32,170 bases of DNA from Gemmatimonadota bacterium (GTDB taxonomy: Bacteria > Gemmatimonadota > Gemmatimonadetes > Gemmatimonadales > GWC2-71-9), in assembly GCA_025350665.1 (NCBI GenBank), contig JANXXJ010000020.1, positions 1-32,170 of the forward strand, in the 5' to 3' direction. The notes under the pieces were generated by a model that ran no database searches, was not told the origin of the DNA, and saw nothing but the letters and a program-made list of their open reading frames with translations. Both the position numbers and the translations under genes were made by a program. Shown here one piece after another: positions 10,004-18,361 of the stretch (position 1 is its first letter; the number at the start of each line of letters is the position of its first letter).

Positions 10004-11767
10004 TCAGGCGGCGGGGACCCGCGGAAGCCAGCGGGCCAGTACGACCGCCAGGTCTTCTTTCTGGACCGGTTTGCTGATGTAGTCGTTCATGCCGACCGCG
10101 AAGCAGCGATCGCGGTCGGTGGCGAGCGCGGCCGCGGTCATCGCCACGATCGGAATGGCTGCGAAGGCTGCTCCGCTGGCCCGGATGGTCCGCGTCGCAT
10201 CATATCCGTCCATCTCCGGCATCTGACAGTCCATCAGCACCAGGTCGAATCGCTCGGCCGCGAGCCGCTCAAGAGCCTCGCGACCGTGTTCGGCCAGGAT
10301 CACCTCGCATCCGAGTCCTTCCAGCATCCACCGCGCGATGCGCTGATTGGCGGGGTAGTCCTCAGCCAGCAGGACCCGGCCGTGGAGGCGGATCGAACCG
10401 GCCGGAGCCGGAATGACGGGGGACTCCGCCGTCGCGGCGGTGCGGAAGGGGATCAGCACGGTGAAAGTGCTTCCGGCGCCGGGGGCGCTGGTGGCGGTGA
10501 TCGAGCCGCCCATGAGTTCGGTGAGCTGGCGACAAATCGTGAGGCCCAGCCCGGTGCCACCATATTTTCGGGTGGTCGAGGTGTCGGCCTGGGTGAACTT
10601 CTCGAAGATGCTGGCCACCTTCTCGGGCGGGATGCCGATGCCGGAGTCGCGGATCGTGAAGATGATTGGCTGAATGTCGGGTGGCCCGCTTTCGCCAGTC
10701 ACGTGCACGATCACGAAGCCCTGGGGGGTGAATTTGATCGCGTTGTCGATCAGGTTGGTGAGAACCTGGCGGAGGCGGCTCGGGTCGCCCACGACCTGAC
10801 TCGGAATCCCGTCGCCGAACCCGGTGCGGAGCTTGATGCCCTTGGCCTCCGCCTTGGCCGCGAGCAGGGCCGTCACGGCGTTGACCGTCTCCCGGGGATC
10901 GAACGGAATGGCCTCGACCCGGAGTTTACCGGCCTCGAGTTTCGAGAAGTCGAGGATGTCATTGATGATCTTCAGGAGGTCGCGACCCGAACTGCCGATG
11001 GTTTCGGCCAGGCCCCGTTGCTCAGGGCCGAGGTCGGAGTCCATCAACATGGCGACGGTGCCGAGGACTGCATTCATCGGGGTCCGGATCTCGTGGCTCA
11101 TGTTGGCCAGGAACTCCGATTTGGCCTGGGCGGCCAGGAAGGCCGCGTCCCGGGCTTGCCGGAGCTCCATGGTCCGCTGCTCGATCGCCGCCTCGAGTCC
11201 CTTGTTGATGCTCTTCAACTCGGCCCGGAGTTCCTCGGACCGGAGGTTGGTGGCGCAGCTGGTCATCACGATGGAGATCAGCTTCTGGCACCCGTCCGGG
11301 ATGAACGGCGACCGCTCGGCGAGGGTGCCCAGGAACATGCCGAGCGGGCCGTTCCGGGTCGCCAGGGCGTGGAGCATCGCGCCGCCGGCGTGCGTGGCAC
11401 CGGGGACAACGACCGGGTGAGTGTTCTGCAGCGCCCAGGCGAAGACGCCATCGCGGATCTGGGCTTCGACTTCCAGTTTGAACTCATCCTGACGCTCGAC
11501 CGGATGGCACCACGCCATCGGGAAATCGGCCGCCGCGGGGTCGAGGAGGAAGAAGGCTCCGCCGGTGATCGGGGAGATCCGGAAGAGGGCCGCTCCGGCC
11601 TGGGCGAGGAGGTCGGTGGCGGTGGCGACTTCCTGGGCTCCGGGCTGGGCAATGCCAACGGACGCGACGTGGTCCAGTGCGTCGAGCAGCCAGCGATTCA
11701 TCGACCGAGCCGCCTGCGCGGCCTGATCGAGGTTCGCGCGTTCGAGGTCCCCGGCGGCCGCGGTCAC
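10004..11767 (-). CDS. Hybrid sensor histidine kinase / response regulator
   Basis: This 587-residue soluble protein has a GAF-like N-terminal sensor (about 35-175, tentative) and a coiled coil (about 180-215, [20 protein letters not shown]). HisKA follows with [15 protein letters not shown] and phospho-His about 225, then HATPase with [24 protein letters not shown] and [15 protein letters not shown]-terminal receiver domain starts [15 protein letters not shown] and has phospho-Asp about 513 in [11 protein letters not shown] and the conserved Lys in YISKPVQ. There are no membrane segments, so it probably senses a cytoplasmic signal. There is no HPt domain or output domain, so a separate phosphotransfer partner is needed. 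The start is GTG 11767, immediately after the TGA of the HDOD gene, so it is the last gene of a three-gene operon. Confidence 0.92.
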   Translation of the reverse strand: MTAAAGDLERANLDQAAQAARSMNRWLLDALDHVASVGIAQPGAQEVATATDLLAQAGAALFRISPITGGAFFLLDPAAADFPMAWCHPVERQDEFKLEVEAQIRDGVFAWALQNTHPVVVPGATHAGGAMLHALATRNGPLGMFLGTLAERSPFIPDGCQKLISIVMTSCATNLRSEELRAELKSINKGLEAAIEQRTMELRQARDAAFLAAQAKSEFLANMSHEIRTPMNAVLGTVAMLMDSDLGPEQRGLAETIGSSGRDLLKIINDILDFSKLEAGKLRVEAIPFDPRETVNAVTALLAAKAEAKGIKLRTGFGDGIPSQVVGDPSRLRQVLTNLIDNAIKFTPQGFVIVHVTGESGPPDIQPIIFTIRDSGIGIPPEKVASIFEKFTQADTSTTRKYGGTGLGLTICRQLTELMGGSITATSAPGAGSTFTVLIPFRTAATAESPVIPAPAGSIRLHGRVLLAEDYPANQRIARWMLEGLGCEVILAEHGREALERLAAERFDLVLMDCQMPEMDGYDATRTIRASGAAFAAIPIVAMTAAALATDRDRCFAVGMNDYISKPVQKEDLAVVLARWLPRVPAA

Positions 11768-12622
11768 TCAGTGCACCGGGCCGAGGATGGCGGCGACGGC
11801 GTGGACGAACTGGGTCTCGACCTGCTTGATGAGACCGGGGAGAATCGAGGGCGAGAGGTCGAGGAGGTCCCATGCGGCGGGCTCGAACGCCGGGACCTGG
11901 TGTTCGCCGCTCGAGCCGAGCTCGAGGGCGTTGGCGATCACGTCGGCGACGTGCACGACGGCGGTTTCGGCCGGAAATCTCGTGGCCAGGCGGGGAGCGT
12001 GATGCCAGGCGGCGCCGTCGACCAACAGGCCCGGGAGCCGCCAGCGCTCGAGGAGGGCCGATCCGACGGAGCCGTGATGGAAGCCGAGCAGCTTCTGCTC
12101 GACCTGGAACAGCAGGTCGCCGGTGCGGCTCGATTCGAGCAGGGCCGATGCGGCTTCGAGTGGCGCCCGCATGAAGATGATGGGCCGGCCGATGTCGTGC
12201 AGGAGGCCGGCGACGAAGAACCGTTCGACGTTTGCTTCGCGGCGGTGGGCGGCCAGTTGCCGGGCGGTCAGCCCGCACGCGATGCTGTGGCGCCAGAACG
12301 AGTCCATGTCGACGAGGTGGGATGGCACGTTGGAAAACAGGCGCATGAACGAGGTGCCGATCGCGAGGTCCCGGAGCTGGGTCATGCCGACGATGCTGAT
12401 CGCCTGGGTGACGGTATCGATTCGCGACGGAAACCCGTAGATCGGACTGTTCACCAGGCGGAGCAGCCGGGCGGTCAGTCCGGGATCTTCCGAAATCACC
12501 TTGCCGACATCGGCGGCGGAGCTCAGGGGATGGTCGATCACCTGCACCAGGCGCTGGTACATGGTCTGGATGGTGCCGACCTCGATGGCGCCGCGGATGA
12601 GGTCCTCGGGACGACGCGGCAT
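11768..12622 (-). CDS. HDOD domain signalling protein
   Basis: 284 residues from ATG 12622 (MPRRPEDLIRGAIEVG). The track start 70 codons upstream overlaps the previous gene in another frame and reads as arginine-rich shadow, so I reject it. The HDOD pattern is clear. A helical region has VISEDPGLTARLLRLVNSPIYGFPSRI and a TVTQAISIVGMTQLRDLAIG segment, followed by an HD-like motif GLLHDIGRPIIF. HDOD proteins act in regulation, often in two-component or c-di-GMP networks, and usually lack proven hydrolase activity. The gene lies 2 nt after the small upstream gene and abuts the hybrid kinase (TGA then GTG), which implies joint expression and probably a shared pathway. Confidence 0.9.
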   Translation of the reverse strand: MPRRPEDLIRGAIEVGTIQTMYQRLVQVIDHPLSSAADVGKVISEDPGLTARLLRLVNSPIYGFPSRIDTVTQAISIVGMTQLRDLAIGTSFMRLFSNVPSHLVDMDSFWRHSIACGLTARQLAAHRREANVERFFVAGLLHDIGRPIIFMRAPLEAASALLESSRTGDLLFQVEQKLLGFHHGSVGSALLERWRLPGLLVDGAAWHHAPRLATRFPAETAVVHVADVIANALELGSSGEHQVPAFEPAAWDLLDLSPSILPGLIKQVETQFVHAVAAILGPVH

Positions 12623-12624
12623 TC

Positions 12625-12951
12625 TCAGACCGGCTTCTTGGCGAGCTGTTTCTGGACGCAATGCCGGAACAGCGCTTCGATGACTGGATGGCCCCGGGCG
12701 ACGTGGCGGAAGCGCGGCTCGACAGCCTCTTCGGCCTTGGCGATGAGGACCGGGTCGATGATCGGCTCCTCCGATACCTGCGCCTCGGCCGGACCGGCGA
12801 TCTCGAGCTCGACGATGCCCCACATCTGGCAATACCGGATGTGTCGTTCGGTCAGGACCGTGCCCCTGGGAAGCAGCAGGCGGCCGCCCCCGTCTACCAG
12901 GTCGGTACCCAGTTCCATTTCCGGGCGAAGATTGTCGGTGGCTACCTGCAT
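12625..12951 (-). CDS. Small protein resembling the N-terminal region of HD-GYP proteins
   Basis: 108 residues from ATG 12951, chosen because AAGGAG lies 11 nt upstream. The ATG at 12975 has no ribosome site. Residues 1-50 (VATDNLRPEMELGTDLVDGG, then GRLLLPRGTVLTERHI and MWGI) resemble the short region found before the catalytic domain in many HD-GYP and HDOD proteins. The rest (EEPIIDPVLIAKAEEAVEPRF) looks helical, with no motif that I recognise. It appears to be a stand-alone accessory module of the HDOD/hybrid-kinase operon, in which it is the first gene. The function is unknown; a regulatory partner role is inferred from position only. Confidence 0.7.
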   Translation of the reverse strand: MQVATDNLRPEMELGTDLVDGGGRLLLPRGTVLTERHIRYCQMWGIVELEIAGPAEAQVSEEPIIDPVLIAKAEEAVEPRFRHVARGHPVIEALFRHCVQKQLAKKPV

Positions 12952-13037
12952 AGTGTTGCGCGCTCCTTGCGACATTGGGTATCGGTAGGGGCGGGGCCGA
13001 CTTGAGTGCGGGGCCTGGGTGCCGATGCTAGTACCAG

Positions 13038-13367
13038 ATGGACGACCACTACGACCGGGCCTACTATCGCCTCGTGTATCCGATGGCGTTGCGCCCCCGG
13101 CTCCGGACCGGCCACCAGACCTTCGAGGTGGTGGACCTCTCCGAGCAGGGGGCCCGGTTCATTCATCCCGGCCCGGACTGGCCCAAGGTGGGGGATGAGA
13201 TTGCAGGGATGCTCGACCTCCCGACCGGTGAGGCTCTCGAGGTGGAGGGTTGCGTCGTGCGGGTGGCCGCCCCGAGTGTGGCCCTGATCCTGTCCAAAGG
13301 TGTGCCGTTCGGGATCATGATCGACCAGCAGCGATTCATCAATCAGCGGCACTTCACGACGATCTGA
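13038..13367 (+). CDS. PilZ domain protein, putative c-di-GMP receptor
   Basis: This 109-residue protein has both PilZ ligand motifs: an arginine pair RPRLR (about 18-22) and DLSEQGARF (about 33-41), matching RxxxR and D/NxSxxG. The rest of the domain, including GDEIAGMLDLPTGEALEVEGCVVR, fits a beta-barrel. It is a single-domain adaptor type with no enzyme or membrane part. The ATG at 13038 lacks an obvious ribosome site. It is divergent from the HDOD operon across about 86 bases, and that operon carries HD-GYP-like sequence, so a c-di-GMP link is plausible but not shown. Confidence 0.85.
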   Translation: MDDHYDRAYYRLVYPMALRPRLRTGHQTFEVVDLSEQGARFIHPGPDWPKVGDEIAGMLDLPTGEALEVEGCVVRVAAPSVALILSKGVPFGIMIDQQRFINQRHFTTI

Positions 13368-13568
13368 TCCGCCGGTGTCACCCAATCGAACATCGAGTAA
13401 TCGCGGTGCAATACCTTGCCTTCGTGGACCCGCCGACGGGGTCGAAGCCTTGCGCAAGGTCCCGGGCGCGCGGATCATATGACGGCGGCACCGACCCCGG
13501 CCAACCGGCCCGGCTTGTGCCCTTAAGGGTGGTGACCTTCCAACCGTCCCTGGCCGGAGTCTCCATCC
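13368..13568. other. Intergenic region with two perfect palindromes
   Basis: No gene is visible here. It holds CCTTGCGCAAGG at 13448-13459 and CCCTTAAGGG at 13520-13529, both perfectly self-complementary and too short to be terminators. They could be operator sites for the following gene. GGAG at 13556-13559 serves the GTG at 13569. Confidence 0.4.
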
Positions 13569-14033
13569 GTGAACGTAGATCCGATTCCCCAGAACCTCGT
13601 CGCCGTTCATGATCTCCTCACGGAAACCATGACCGTAACCAACGAGCAGAGCGCCCGATTCGTGTGGGGCGTGGCGATCTTTCCGCGGACCGGCCGGTTC
13701 GACGCCCCGGTGTTCGGGGTCGTCACCTGTGGCGGAGAATCCACAACGCTGACCTACCGCCTGCTCCAATCCCTGATGGACCTGCCCGTCTACGTCAGTG
13801 GCCGGGTTCCGGCCACGATTCGGGACGGCATGGCGTTCGGACCGCGCCGATCCGCCCCCCCGCCGGCGCTGATGGATCAGCCGGTTTTACACGTCATGCT
13901 GACCTGCTGCATCGGTTCGACCACCGACGATCTCGACCGGACGATGCCGCTCGAATCGACGGTGTTCGCGGGCGACCTCAAGTCGCCGATCCTTCTGCTG
14001 ACGGAGGGCCGGCCGGACGGCTGGCCCCGATAA
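13569..14033 (+). CDS. Hypothetical protein
   Basis: 154 residues from GTG 13569, which has GGAG nine bases upstream. ATG 13629 (MTVTNEQSARF) is a possible shorter start. I do not recognise the family. It has no signal peptide and no clear membrane helix. It contains hydrophobic strands (FVWGVAIFPRTG, APVFGVVTCGG, VLHVMLTCCIG, PILLLTEG) and an adjacent cysteine pair in the LTCC run, which suggests a compact alpha/beta protein. It stands alone between the PilZ gene and the amidohydrolase and is followed by a strong hairpin. Base composition and codon use look native. Confidence 0.6.
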   Translation: MNVDPIPQNLVAVHDLLTETMTVTNEQSARFVWGVAIFPRTGRFDAPVFGVVTCGGESTTLTYRLLQSLMDLPVYVSGRVPATIRDGMAFGPRRSAPPPALMDQPVLHVMLTCCIGSTTDDLDRTMPLESTVFAGDLKSPILLLTEGRPDGWPR

Positions 14034-14055
14034 ACCGGAGGGGAAGTCAGGGAAC

Positions 14056-14088
14056 GGGGCGGTCGCTGCTGTCGGGAGCGACCGCCCC
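14056..14088 (+). terminator. Strong hairpin, possible transcription terminator without T tract
   Basis: GGGGCGGTCGCT and AGCGACCGCCCC form a perfect 12-bp stem around a 9-nt loop, 22 nt after the stop of the hypothetical gene. There is no run of T after it, so it may act as a Rho-dependent or 3'-end-stabilising hairpin rather than a classic intrinsic terminator. Confidence 0.5.
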
Positions 14089-14122
14089 GCGCCATATTCA
14101 GGCGTCTCTTTCCCGACCTCAT

Positions 14123-15880
14123 ATGATGCGTTCACGTTCAGCCGGCGCCTGGCGCCGATGCCTGGTCGCCGGTTCGTTGCTCGCTGCTTGTCGGGCGGCG
14201 GCGCCGGCGGCCGATCTCATCCTCGTCAACGGCAAGGTCATTACGGTCGACTCGACAGACCGGGTGGCCGAGGCCGTGGCGATCCGGGGCGATCGGATTG
14301 TGGCGGTGGGGACCACGGCTGAGATCGAGAAGCTCGCCGGCGAGAAGACCCGCCGGGTGGACCTGGCGGGGCGGGCGGTCACGCCGGGGCTGATCGATGC
14401 CCACGCCCATTTCGCCTGGGGCAGTACCAACCGGATTCTGTTAATCGATCTGAGCTATCCCGACGTGAAGAACGTGGCCGAGATCCAGGCAAAGGTGGCG
14501 GCGCGGGTGGCGACGACGGCCTCGGGTGGTTGGATCGAGGGGCGGGGCTGGGACGAGGGCAAGCTGGCCGAACGACGACTGCTGACGGCCGCCGATCTGG
14601 ACCGCGTGGCGCCTAACCACCCGGTGTGGCTCACGCAGACGACCGGACACTACGGCGTGGCCAACTCGGCCGCGCTCAAGCTGGCCGGTATCGATCGGGC
14701 GACCAAGGATCCGCCGGCGGGAAGCATCGATCGCGGCCCGGACGGGCAGCCGACGGGCGTGCTCAAGGAATCGGCCCAGGAGCTGGTCGGGCGATTGATT
14801 CCGGCCCCCGATGACAGCGTGGTGGTCCGGGGGATGAAGGAGCTCGCTCAGGCGTTCAACGCCGAAGGGATGACCGGGCTCAAGGACCCGGGGATCGCCG
14901 GTCAGGCCTGGGACAACTACGGGAAGGCGCTGGCGGATAGCGGGCTCACCGTCCGCGTGTTCGTGCTGTGGACCGGCGGCATCAGCAACGCGACGGCCGA
15001 CACGGTCATCCGGCAACGGGCGGCGATGACCCGACCGTATGAGTCGACCGGGAACGATCGGTTGATCGCCGGGGGCGTCAAGCTCTACATCGACGGAAGC
15101 GGCGGCGCCCGCACGGCCTGGCTCTACGACGACTGGAACAAGAACTCGACCGCTGTGGACCGGGGCAACCGAGGCTACCCGACGACGAATCCGGACACGA
15201 TCCGGGCGTTGATCAAGCGATACCATGAAGCGGGGTTTCACGTCAGCGTGCACTCGATCGGCGACCGGGCGATCGACTGGACGGTCGAGAGCTTCGCGCA
15301 GGCGCTGGCGGAGCATCCCGCCCAAGGGCGCCGCCACGGGATCATCCACGCCAACATCCCGACCGACAAAGCCATCGACCTGATGGCTGAATTGCAGAAG
15401 AAGTACGACGCCGCTTATCCCGAGCCGTCGCCCGCATTCACCTGGTGGCTCGGCGACACCTACGCCGGGAACTTCGGTCCGGCGCGGTCCCACCGATTGA
15501 ACCCGTTCCGGACCTTCCAGCGGAAGGGCATCCGCTGGGCGGGCGCTTCCGACTACAACGTGACCCCGTTCCCGGCCCGGTACGGCATCTGGTCGGCAGT
15601 GGCGCGGGAGCCGCTCCTGGGCGTCTGGGGTCCGGACCCGTTCGGGCGGGAGGAGACGATCGACGTGCACGCGGCGCTCCGGGCGTTCACGATCGACGCG
15701 GCACACCAGATGTTCCTCGAGAAGAAGACCGGATCGGTCGAAGTCGGGAAGTATGCCGACCTGGCCGTTTGGGACCGCGATCCCTACACGGTCCCCACGG
15801 CCCAGCTCAAGGAGATGACGTGCCAGCTGACGGTGATGAACGGCCGCGTCGTGTTCGAGGCCCCGGTCGCCGCCCGCTAA
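14123..15880 (+). CDS. Amidohydrolase family lipoprotein, YtcJ-like
   Basis: 585 residues from ATG 14123 (a second ATG follows directly). The N-terminus is a lipoprotein signal with the lipobox LLAAC, giving Cys about 23, so the mature enzyme is likely membrane-anchored in the envelope. The amidohydrolase-3 pattern is present: LVNGKVITVDSTDRVAEAVA, metal ligands in DAHAHF, LYIDGSGGARTAWLY, HSIGDRAIDWTVE, GASDYNVTPFPARYGIWSAVARE, and a C-terminal KYADLAVWDRDP strand. Family members hydrolyse amide or related bonds, but the substrate is not predictable. The track's upstream extension reads through other frames and is rejected. Its stop overlaps the convergent M20 gene stop by three to four bases. 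Confidence 0.88.
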   Translation: MMRSRSAGAWRRCLVAGSLLAACRAAAPAADLILVNGKVITVDSTDRVAEAVAIRGDRIVAVGTTAEIEKLAGEKTRRVDLAGRAVTPGLIDAHAHFAWGSTNRILLIDLSYPDVKNVAEIQAKVAARVATTASGGWIEGRGWDEGKLAERRLLTAADLDRVAPNHPVWLTQTTGHYGVANSAALKLAGIDRATKDPPAGSIDRGPDGQPTGVLKESAQELVGRLIPAPDDSVVVRGMKELAQAFNAEGMTGLKDPGIAGQAWDNYGKALADSGLTVRVFVLWTGGISNATADTVIRQRAAMTRPYESTGNDRLIAGGVKLYIDGSGGARTAWLYDDWNKNSTAVDRGNRGYPTTNPDTIRALIKRYHEAGFHVSVHSIGDRAIDWTVESFAQALAEHPAQGRRHGIIHANIPTDKAIDLMAELQKKYDAAYPEPSPAFTWWLGDTYAGNFGPARSHRLNPFRTFQRKGIRWAGASDYNVTPFPARYGIWSAVAREPLLGVWGPDPFGREETIDVHAALRAFTIDAAHQMFLEKKTGSVEVGKYADLAVWDRDPYTVPTAQLKEMTCQLTVMNGRVVFEAPVAAR

Positions 15881-17109
15881 CGTCCCGCCGCCGCCAACGA
15901 CACCAGCAGGACCCACTGGGGGCCGAGGAAGCCTCGGTCCCCGTCTTCGTACCATTCGCCTAACGCATGCGCCCCGTCGCCCCGGCCGCCGCCGTCCATG
16001 GCAATGGCCGGGACGCCGAGGCCGATCGGGACGTTAGCGTCGGTACTGCCGGCTGCACCGGGGGGCGGCGGAAATCCGAGGCGCCTGGCGGCGTCCTGGG
16101 CGGCCCGAAGGAGCCAGAGGGTGTCCGGTTGGCTTCCCGCAGGGCGGATCCCGATCGTATCGATGACGGCGGTGAGGCCCGCTGGCGAGCCGGGCCAGCG
16201 GGCCTTTTCGGCTGTGACCGCGTTTGCCACCGCCCGGCGGAAGGCCGAGTCGATACGAGTCAGTTCGGTGGCGGACTCGGAGCGGAGATCCATCTGCAGG
16301 GTGGCCGCCATGGCGATCGAGTTGACCGAGGTGCCGCCGCTGACGAGCCCGACGTTGAATGTGGTCCTGGGTGCGGCCGGAACGGAGATGTCGGCGATCG
16401 CGGCGATGGCGCGACCCATGGCATGCATGGGGTTCGGCATCCCGAAGTCGCCGTAGCTGTGGCCGCCGGGCCCGGCGAACGTGACCCGGTAGCGGTTGCT
16501 GCCGACGGCCCGGTGGACGACGCCGAGTCCCACGCCATCGACCGAGATGAAGGCGTCGATCCGGCCGGCGGCGCCGTGCTGGAAGAGGTGTCGGGTGCCG
16601 CGCAGGTTGCCGGCCCCTTCTTCACCCACGTTGCCCACGAACACGATGTCCCCGGCGCTCTTCACGCCGGCGAGCGAGACGGCCCGGGCCACGGCCAGGA
16701 CCACGGCCAGGCCGCGGCAGTCGTCGCTGATGCCCGGGCCGGCCAGGCGGCGACCCTCGTGTCGGACCCGCACATCGGTCCCTTCGGGGAAGACCGTATC
16801 GAGGTGGGCGGCCAGGACCAGTCGGCGTCCGCCGCCGGTCCCGGGGCGGGTGACGATGACGTTGCCGATCTCATCGGTGACCGGATGGTAGCCTAACGCC
16901 GCGAACCGGCGGGCGTAGTCGGCGCCCCGGGCGGCTTCCTTGAACGGCGGAGCCGCGATCTCGCAAAGGGCGATCTGCTGCTCGAGGGTCCAGGCGTTGT
17001 CGCGCTCGAGGATCATCAAGGCGCGGGTCACCGCGGGGTCGGGGGCCTGGGCCCTCGCGATCGGCGGGGCGGCGAGCACGGCGAGGGCCAGGGGCAGGGC
17101 GCGGGTCAT
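15877..17109 (-). CDS. Secreted M20-family metallopeptidase
   Basis: 410 residues from ATG 17109, which overlaps the ridA stop as ATGA. The track start adds 11 residues that precede the signal peptide. The signal peptide is MTRALPLALAVLAAPPIARAQ. The M20 metal and catalytic motifs are visible: LAAHLDTVFPEGTDV, GPGISDDCRGLAVVLA, VGNVGEEGAGNLRG with the general-base Glu, and a late HALGEWYEDGD with the last ligand. A dimerisation-like insert (GPGGHSYGDFGMPNP) lies between. It is probably a periplasmic or extracellular di- or tripeptidase or aminoacylase. It is the last gene of the run starting at aroF. Whether it serves tryptophan metabolism or is a passenger is unknown. Confidence 0.88.
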   Translation of the reverse strand: MTRALPLALAVLAAPPIARAQAPDPAVTRALMILERDNAWTLEQQIALCEIAAPPFKEAARGADYARRFAALGYHPVTDEIGNVIVTRPGTGGGRRLVLAAHLDTVFPEGTDVRVRHEGRRLAGPGISDDCRGLAVVLAVARAVSLAGVKSAGDIVFVGNVGEEGAGNLRGTRHLFQHGAAGRIDAFISVDGVGLGVVHRAVGSNRYRVTFAGPGGHSYGDFGMPNPMHAMGRAIAAIADISVPAAPRTTFNVGLVSGGTSVNSIAMAATLQMDLRSESATELTRIDSAFRRAVANAVTAEKARWPGSPAGLTAVIDTIGIRPAGSQPDTLWLLRAAQDAARRLGFPPPPGAAGSTDANVPIGLGVPAIAMDGGGRGDGAHALGEWYEDGDRGFLGPQWVLLVSLAAAGR

Positions 17110-17507
17110 TTCGACCCCCGGGCGGGCACCACCGCGATGCATTGGATCTCGATGCCGGTGCCGTGATGCAGGGGCAAGACCGGCACGACGGCTCGGGCCG
17201 GTCTGGCCTCTCCCATGATCCGGGAATAGACCGCGTTGACGGCGCTCCAGTCCTCCATGTTCGAGAGGAAGATCGTGATCTGGACGGCGTGGGCGAGGCC
17301 CGAGCCGGCGGCGTCGAGAATCCGGGCCGTGTTCCGGAGAGCGAGCTCGGCCTGCTCGTTGATCGGTCCGGTGAACGGGGTTCCGGTCGCGGGATCAAAG
17401 GGGAGCTGGCCCGAGACGAAGACGAATCCGTTGGCGACGACGGCCTGGGAATAGTGGCCGGCGGGGACCATCGTCCCCGGGGCGTGGATCGGCGTGATGG
17501 CGGACAT
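17106..17507 (-). CDS. ridA: RidA family (YjgF/UK114) enamine/imine deaminase
   Basis: This 133-residue protein has the RidA landmarks AGHYSQAVVANGFVFVSGQ, LRNTARILDAAGSGL, VYSRIMGEARPARAVVPV with the carboxylate-binding Arg, and a C-terminal EIQCIAVVP. Family members hydrolyse 2-aminoacrylate and other reactive enamines released by PLP enzymes. The gene starts 23 nt after trpA and overlaps the M20 gene by ATGA, so it is likely co-transcribed with the trp genes. TrpB forms an aminoacrylate intermediate on PLP, and TrpD has been linked in Salmonella to enamine-dependent phosphoribosylamine formation, so RidA here has a biochemical rationale. This is inference. The closest subfamily (RidA proper or Rid1-7) is not resolved. 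Confidence 0.85.
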   Translation of the reverse strand: MSAITPIHAPGTMVPAGHYSQAVVANGFVFVSGQLPFDPATGTPFTGPINEQAELALRNTARILDAAGSGLAHAVQITIFLSNMEDWSAVNAVYSRIMGEARPARAVVPVLPLHHGTGIEIQCIAVVPARGSK

Positions 17508-17530
17508 GAGACCGGTTGGCTGTGGACCGG

Positions 17531-18361
17531 CTAATTCTCAACCGCCGTCGTCGCCGCGGCAAGAGCGGCGTCGCGCAGTATCGAGACGAAGTCGACCGCC
17601 GCGGCGGCCGCGTCGTCGCCGGCCCGACGGATGGACTCGATTCGATTGATCAAGGCGGATCCGGTGATCACCCCGCGGGCGCCGAGGCGATGGGCGGTGC
17701 GAACGTGGTCGGGTCCCGAAATTCCGAAGCCCAGCACCGGTGGGGGAGCGTGGAGGGCCCGGAGATCGGCAATCGTGGCACCGAGCACGGCGGCATCGGG
17801 GTCGGCGGCGCCCGTGACGCCGGCCCGGCTCGTGACATAGGTGTAGCCGCGGGTTGCCCGGGCGATCTGTTCGAGGCGCGCGCTCGTGGCGTTCGGCGGC
17901 GCAATCATGACCGGGGCGATGCCATGCCGGCCGGCCTCGGCATGGAAGGGTTCCGCTTCGCCGAGCGGAAGGTCGGCGATCAGCACGGAATCGGCGCCGG
18001 CGGCCGCGGCCCGCTGGTAGAAGTGCGGGACGCCTCGGTGGACCACGAGATTGGCGTACACGAGGAGGCCGATCGGGAGGGCGGGGGCTCGTTGCCGGAG
18101 ACGTTCGACCAGATCCCAGCAGTCATCGGCCGTGGTGCCGGCCGCGAGGGCGCGCCAGCCCGCCGCTTGAACTACGGGACCATCGGCAACTGGATCGGAG
18201 AATGGAAACCCGAGTTCGATCGCATCGATCCCGGCGTCGGCGAGCGCGTCGAGGATGCGGGCCGAGGTATCCAGATCGGGATCGCCCAGAACGAGGAATG
18301 GGATGACGGCGACCTGGGACGCCGCCGGGCCGCCGAACAGGGTGGCGTAGCGGGTGCTCAT
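17531..18361 (-). CDS. trpA: Tryptophan synthase alpha chain
   Basis: 276 residues of a TIM-barrel enzyme that cleaves indole-3-glycerol phosphate to indole and glyceraldehyde 3-phosphate in complex with TrpB. The signature [14 protein letters not shown] is present, with catalytic Glu49 and Asp60 falling at the same numbers as in E. coli. Phosphate-binding and loop regions are also recognisable ([32 protein letters not shown]). The ATG overlaps the trpB stop as ATGA, the usual trpB-trpA coupling. The length is normal for the family. Confidence 0.97.
   Translation of the reverse strand: MSTRYATLFGGPAASQVAVIPFLVLGDPDLDTSARILDALADAGIDAIELGFPFSDPVADGPVVQAAGWRALAAGTTADDCWDLVERLRQRAPALPIGLLVYANLVVHRGVPHFYQRAAAAGADSVLIADLPLGEAEPFHAEAGRHGIAPVMIAPPNATSARLEQIARATRGYTYVTSRAGVTGAADPDAAVLGATIADLRALHAPPPVLGFGISGPDHVRTAHRLGARGVITGSALINRIESIRRAGDDAAAAAVDFVSILRDAALAAATTAVEN

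Noticed and set aside
12623-12832. Extra 70 N-terminal codons in the track ORF for the HDOD protein
   Set aside because: Arginine-rich frame overlapping the small upstream gene. ATG 12622 directly follows that gene's stop and begins family-like sequence.
10286-12988. A 900-codon plus-strand open frame antisense to the hybrid kinase, HDOD and small genes
   Set aside because: It lies opposite three well-supported genes, has shadow composition (many Gly, Arg, Asp, Glu, His), no family motifs, and arises because stops are rare in high-GC DNA.
14441-15955. A 504-codon minus-strand open frame antisense to the amidohydrolase
   Set aside because: It is arginine-, valine- and proline-rich shadow sequence with no motifs; the plus-strand amidohydrolase is convincing.
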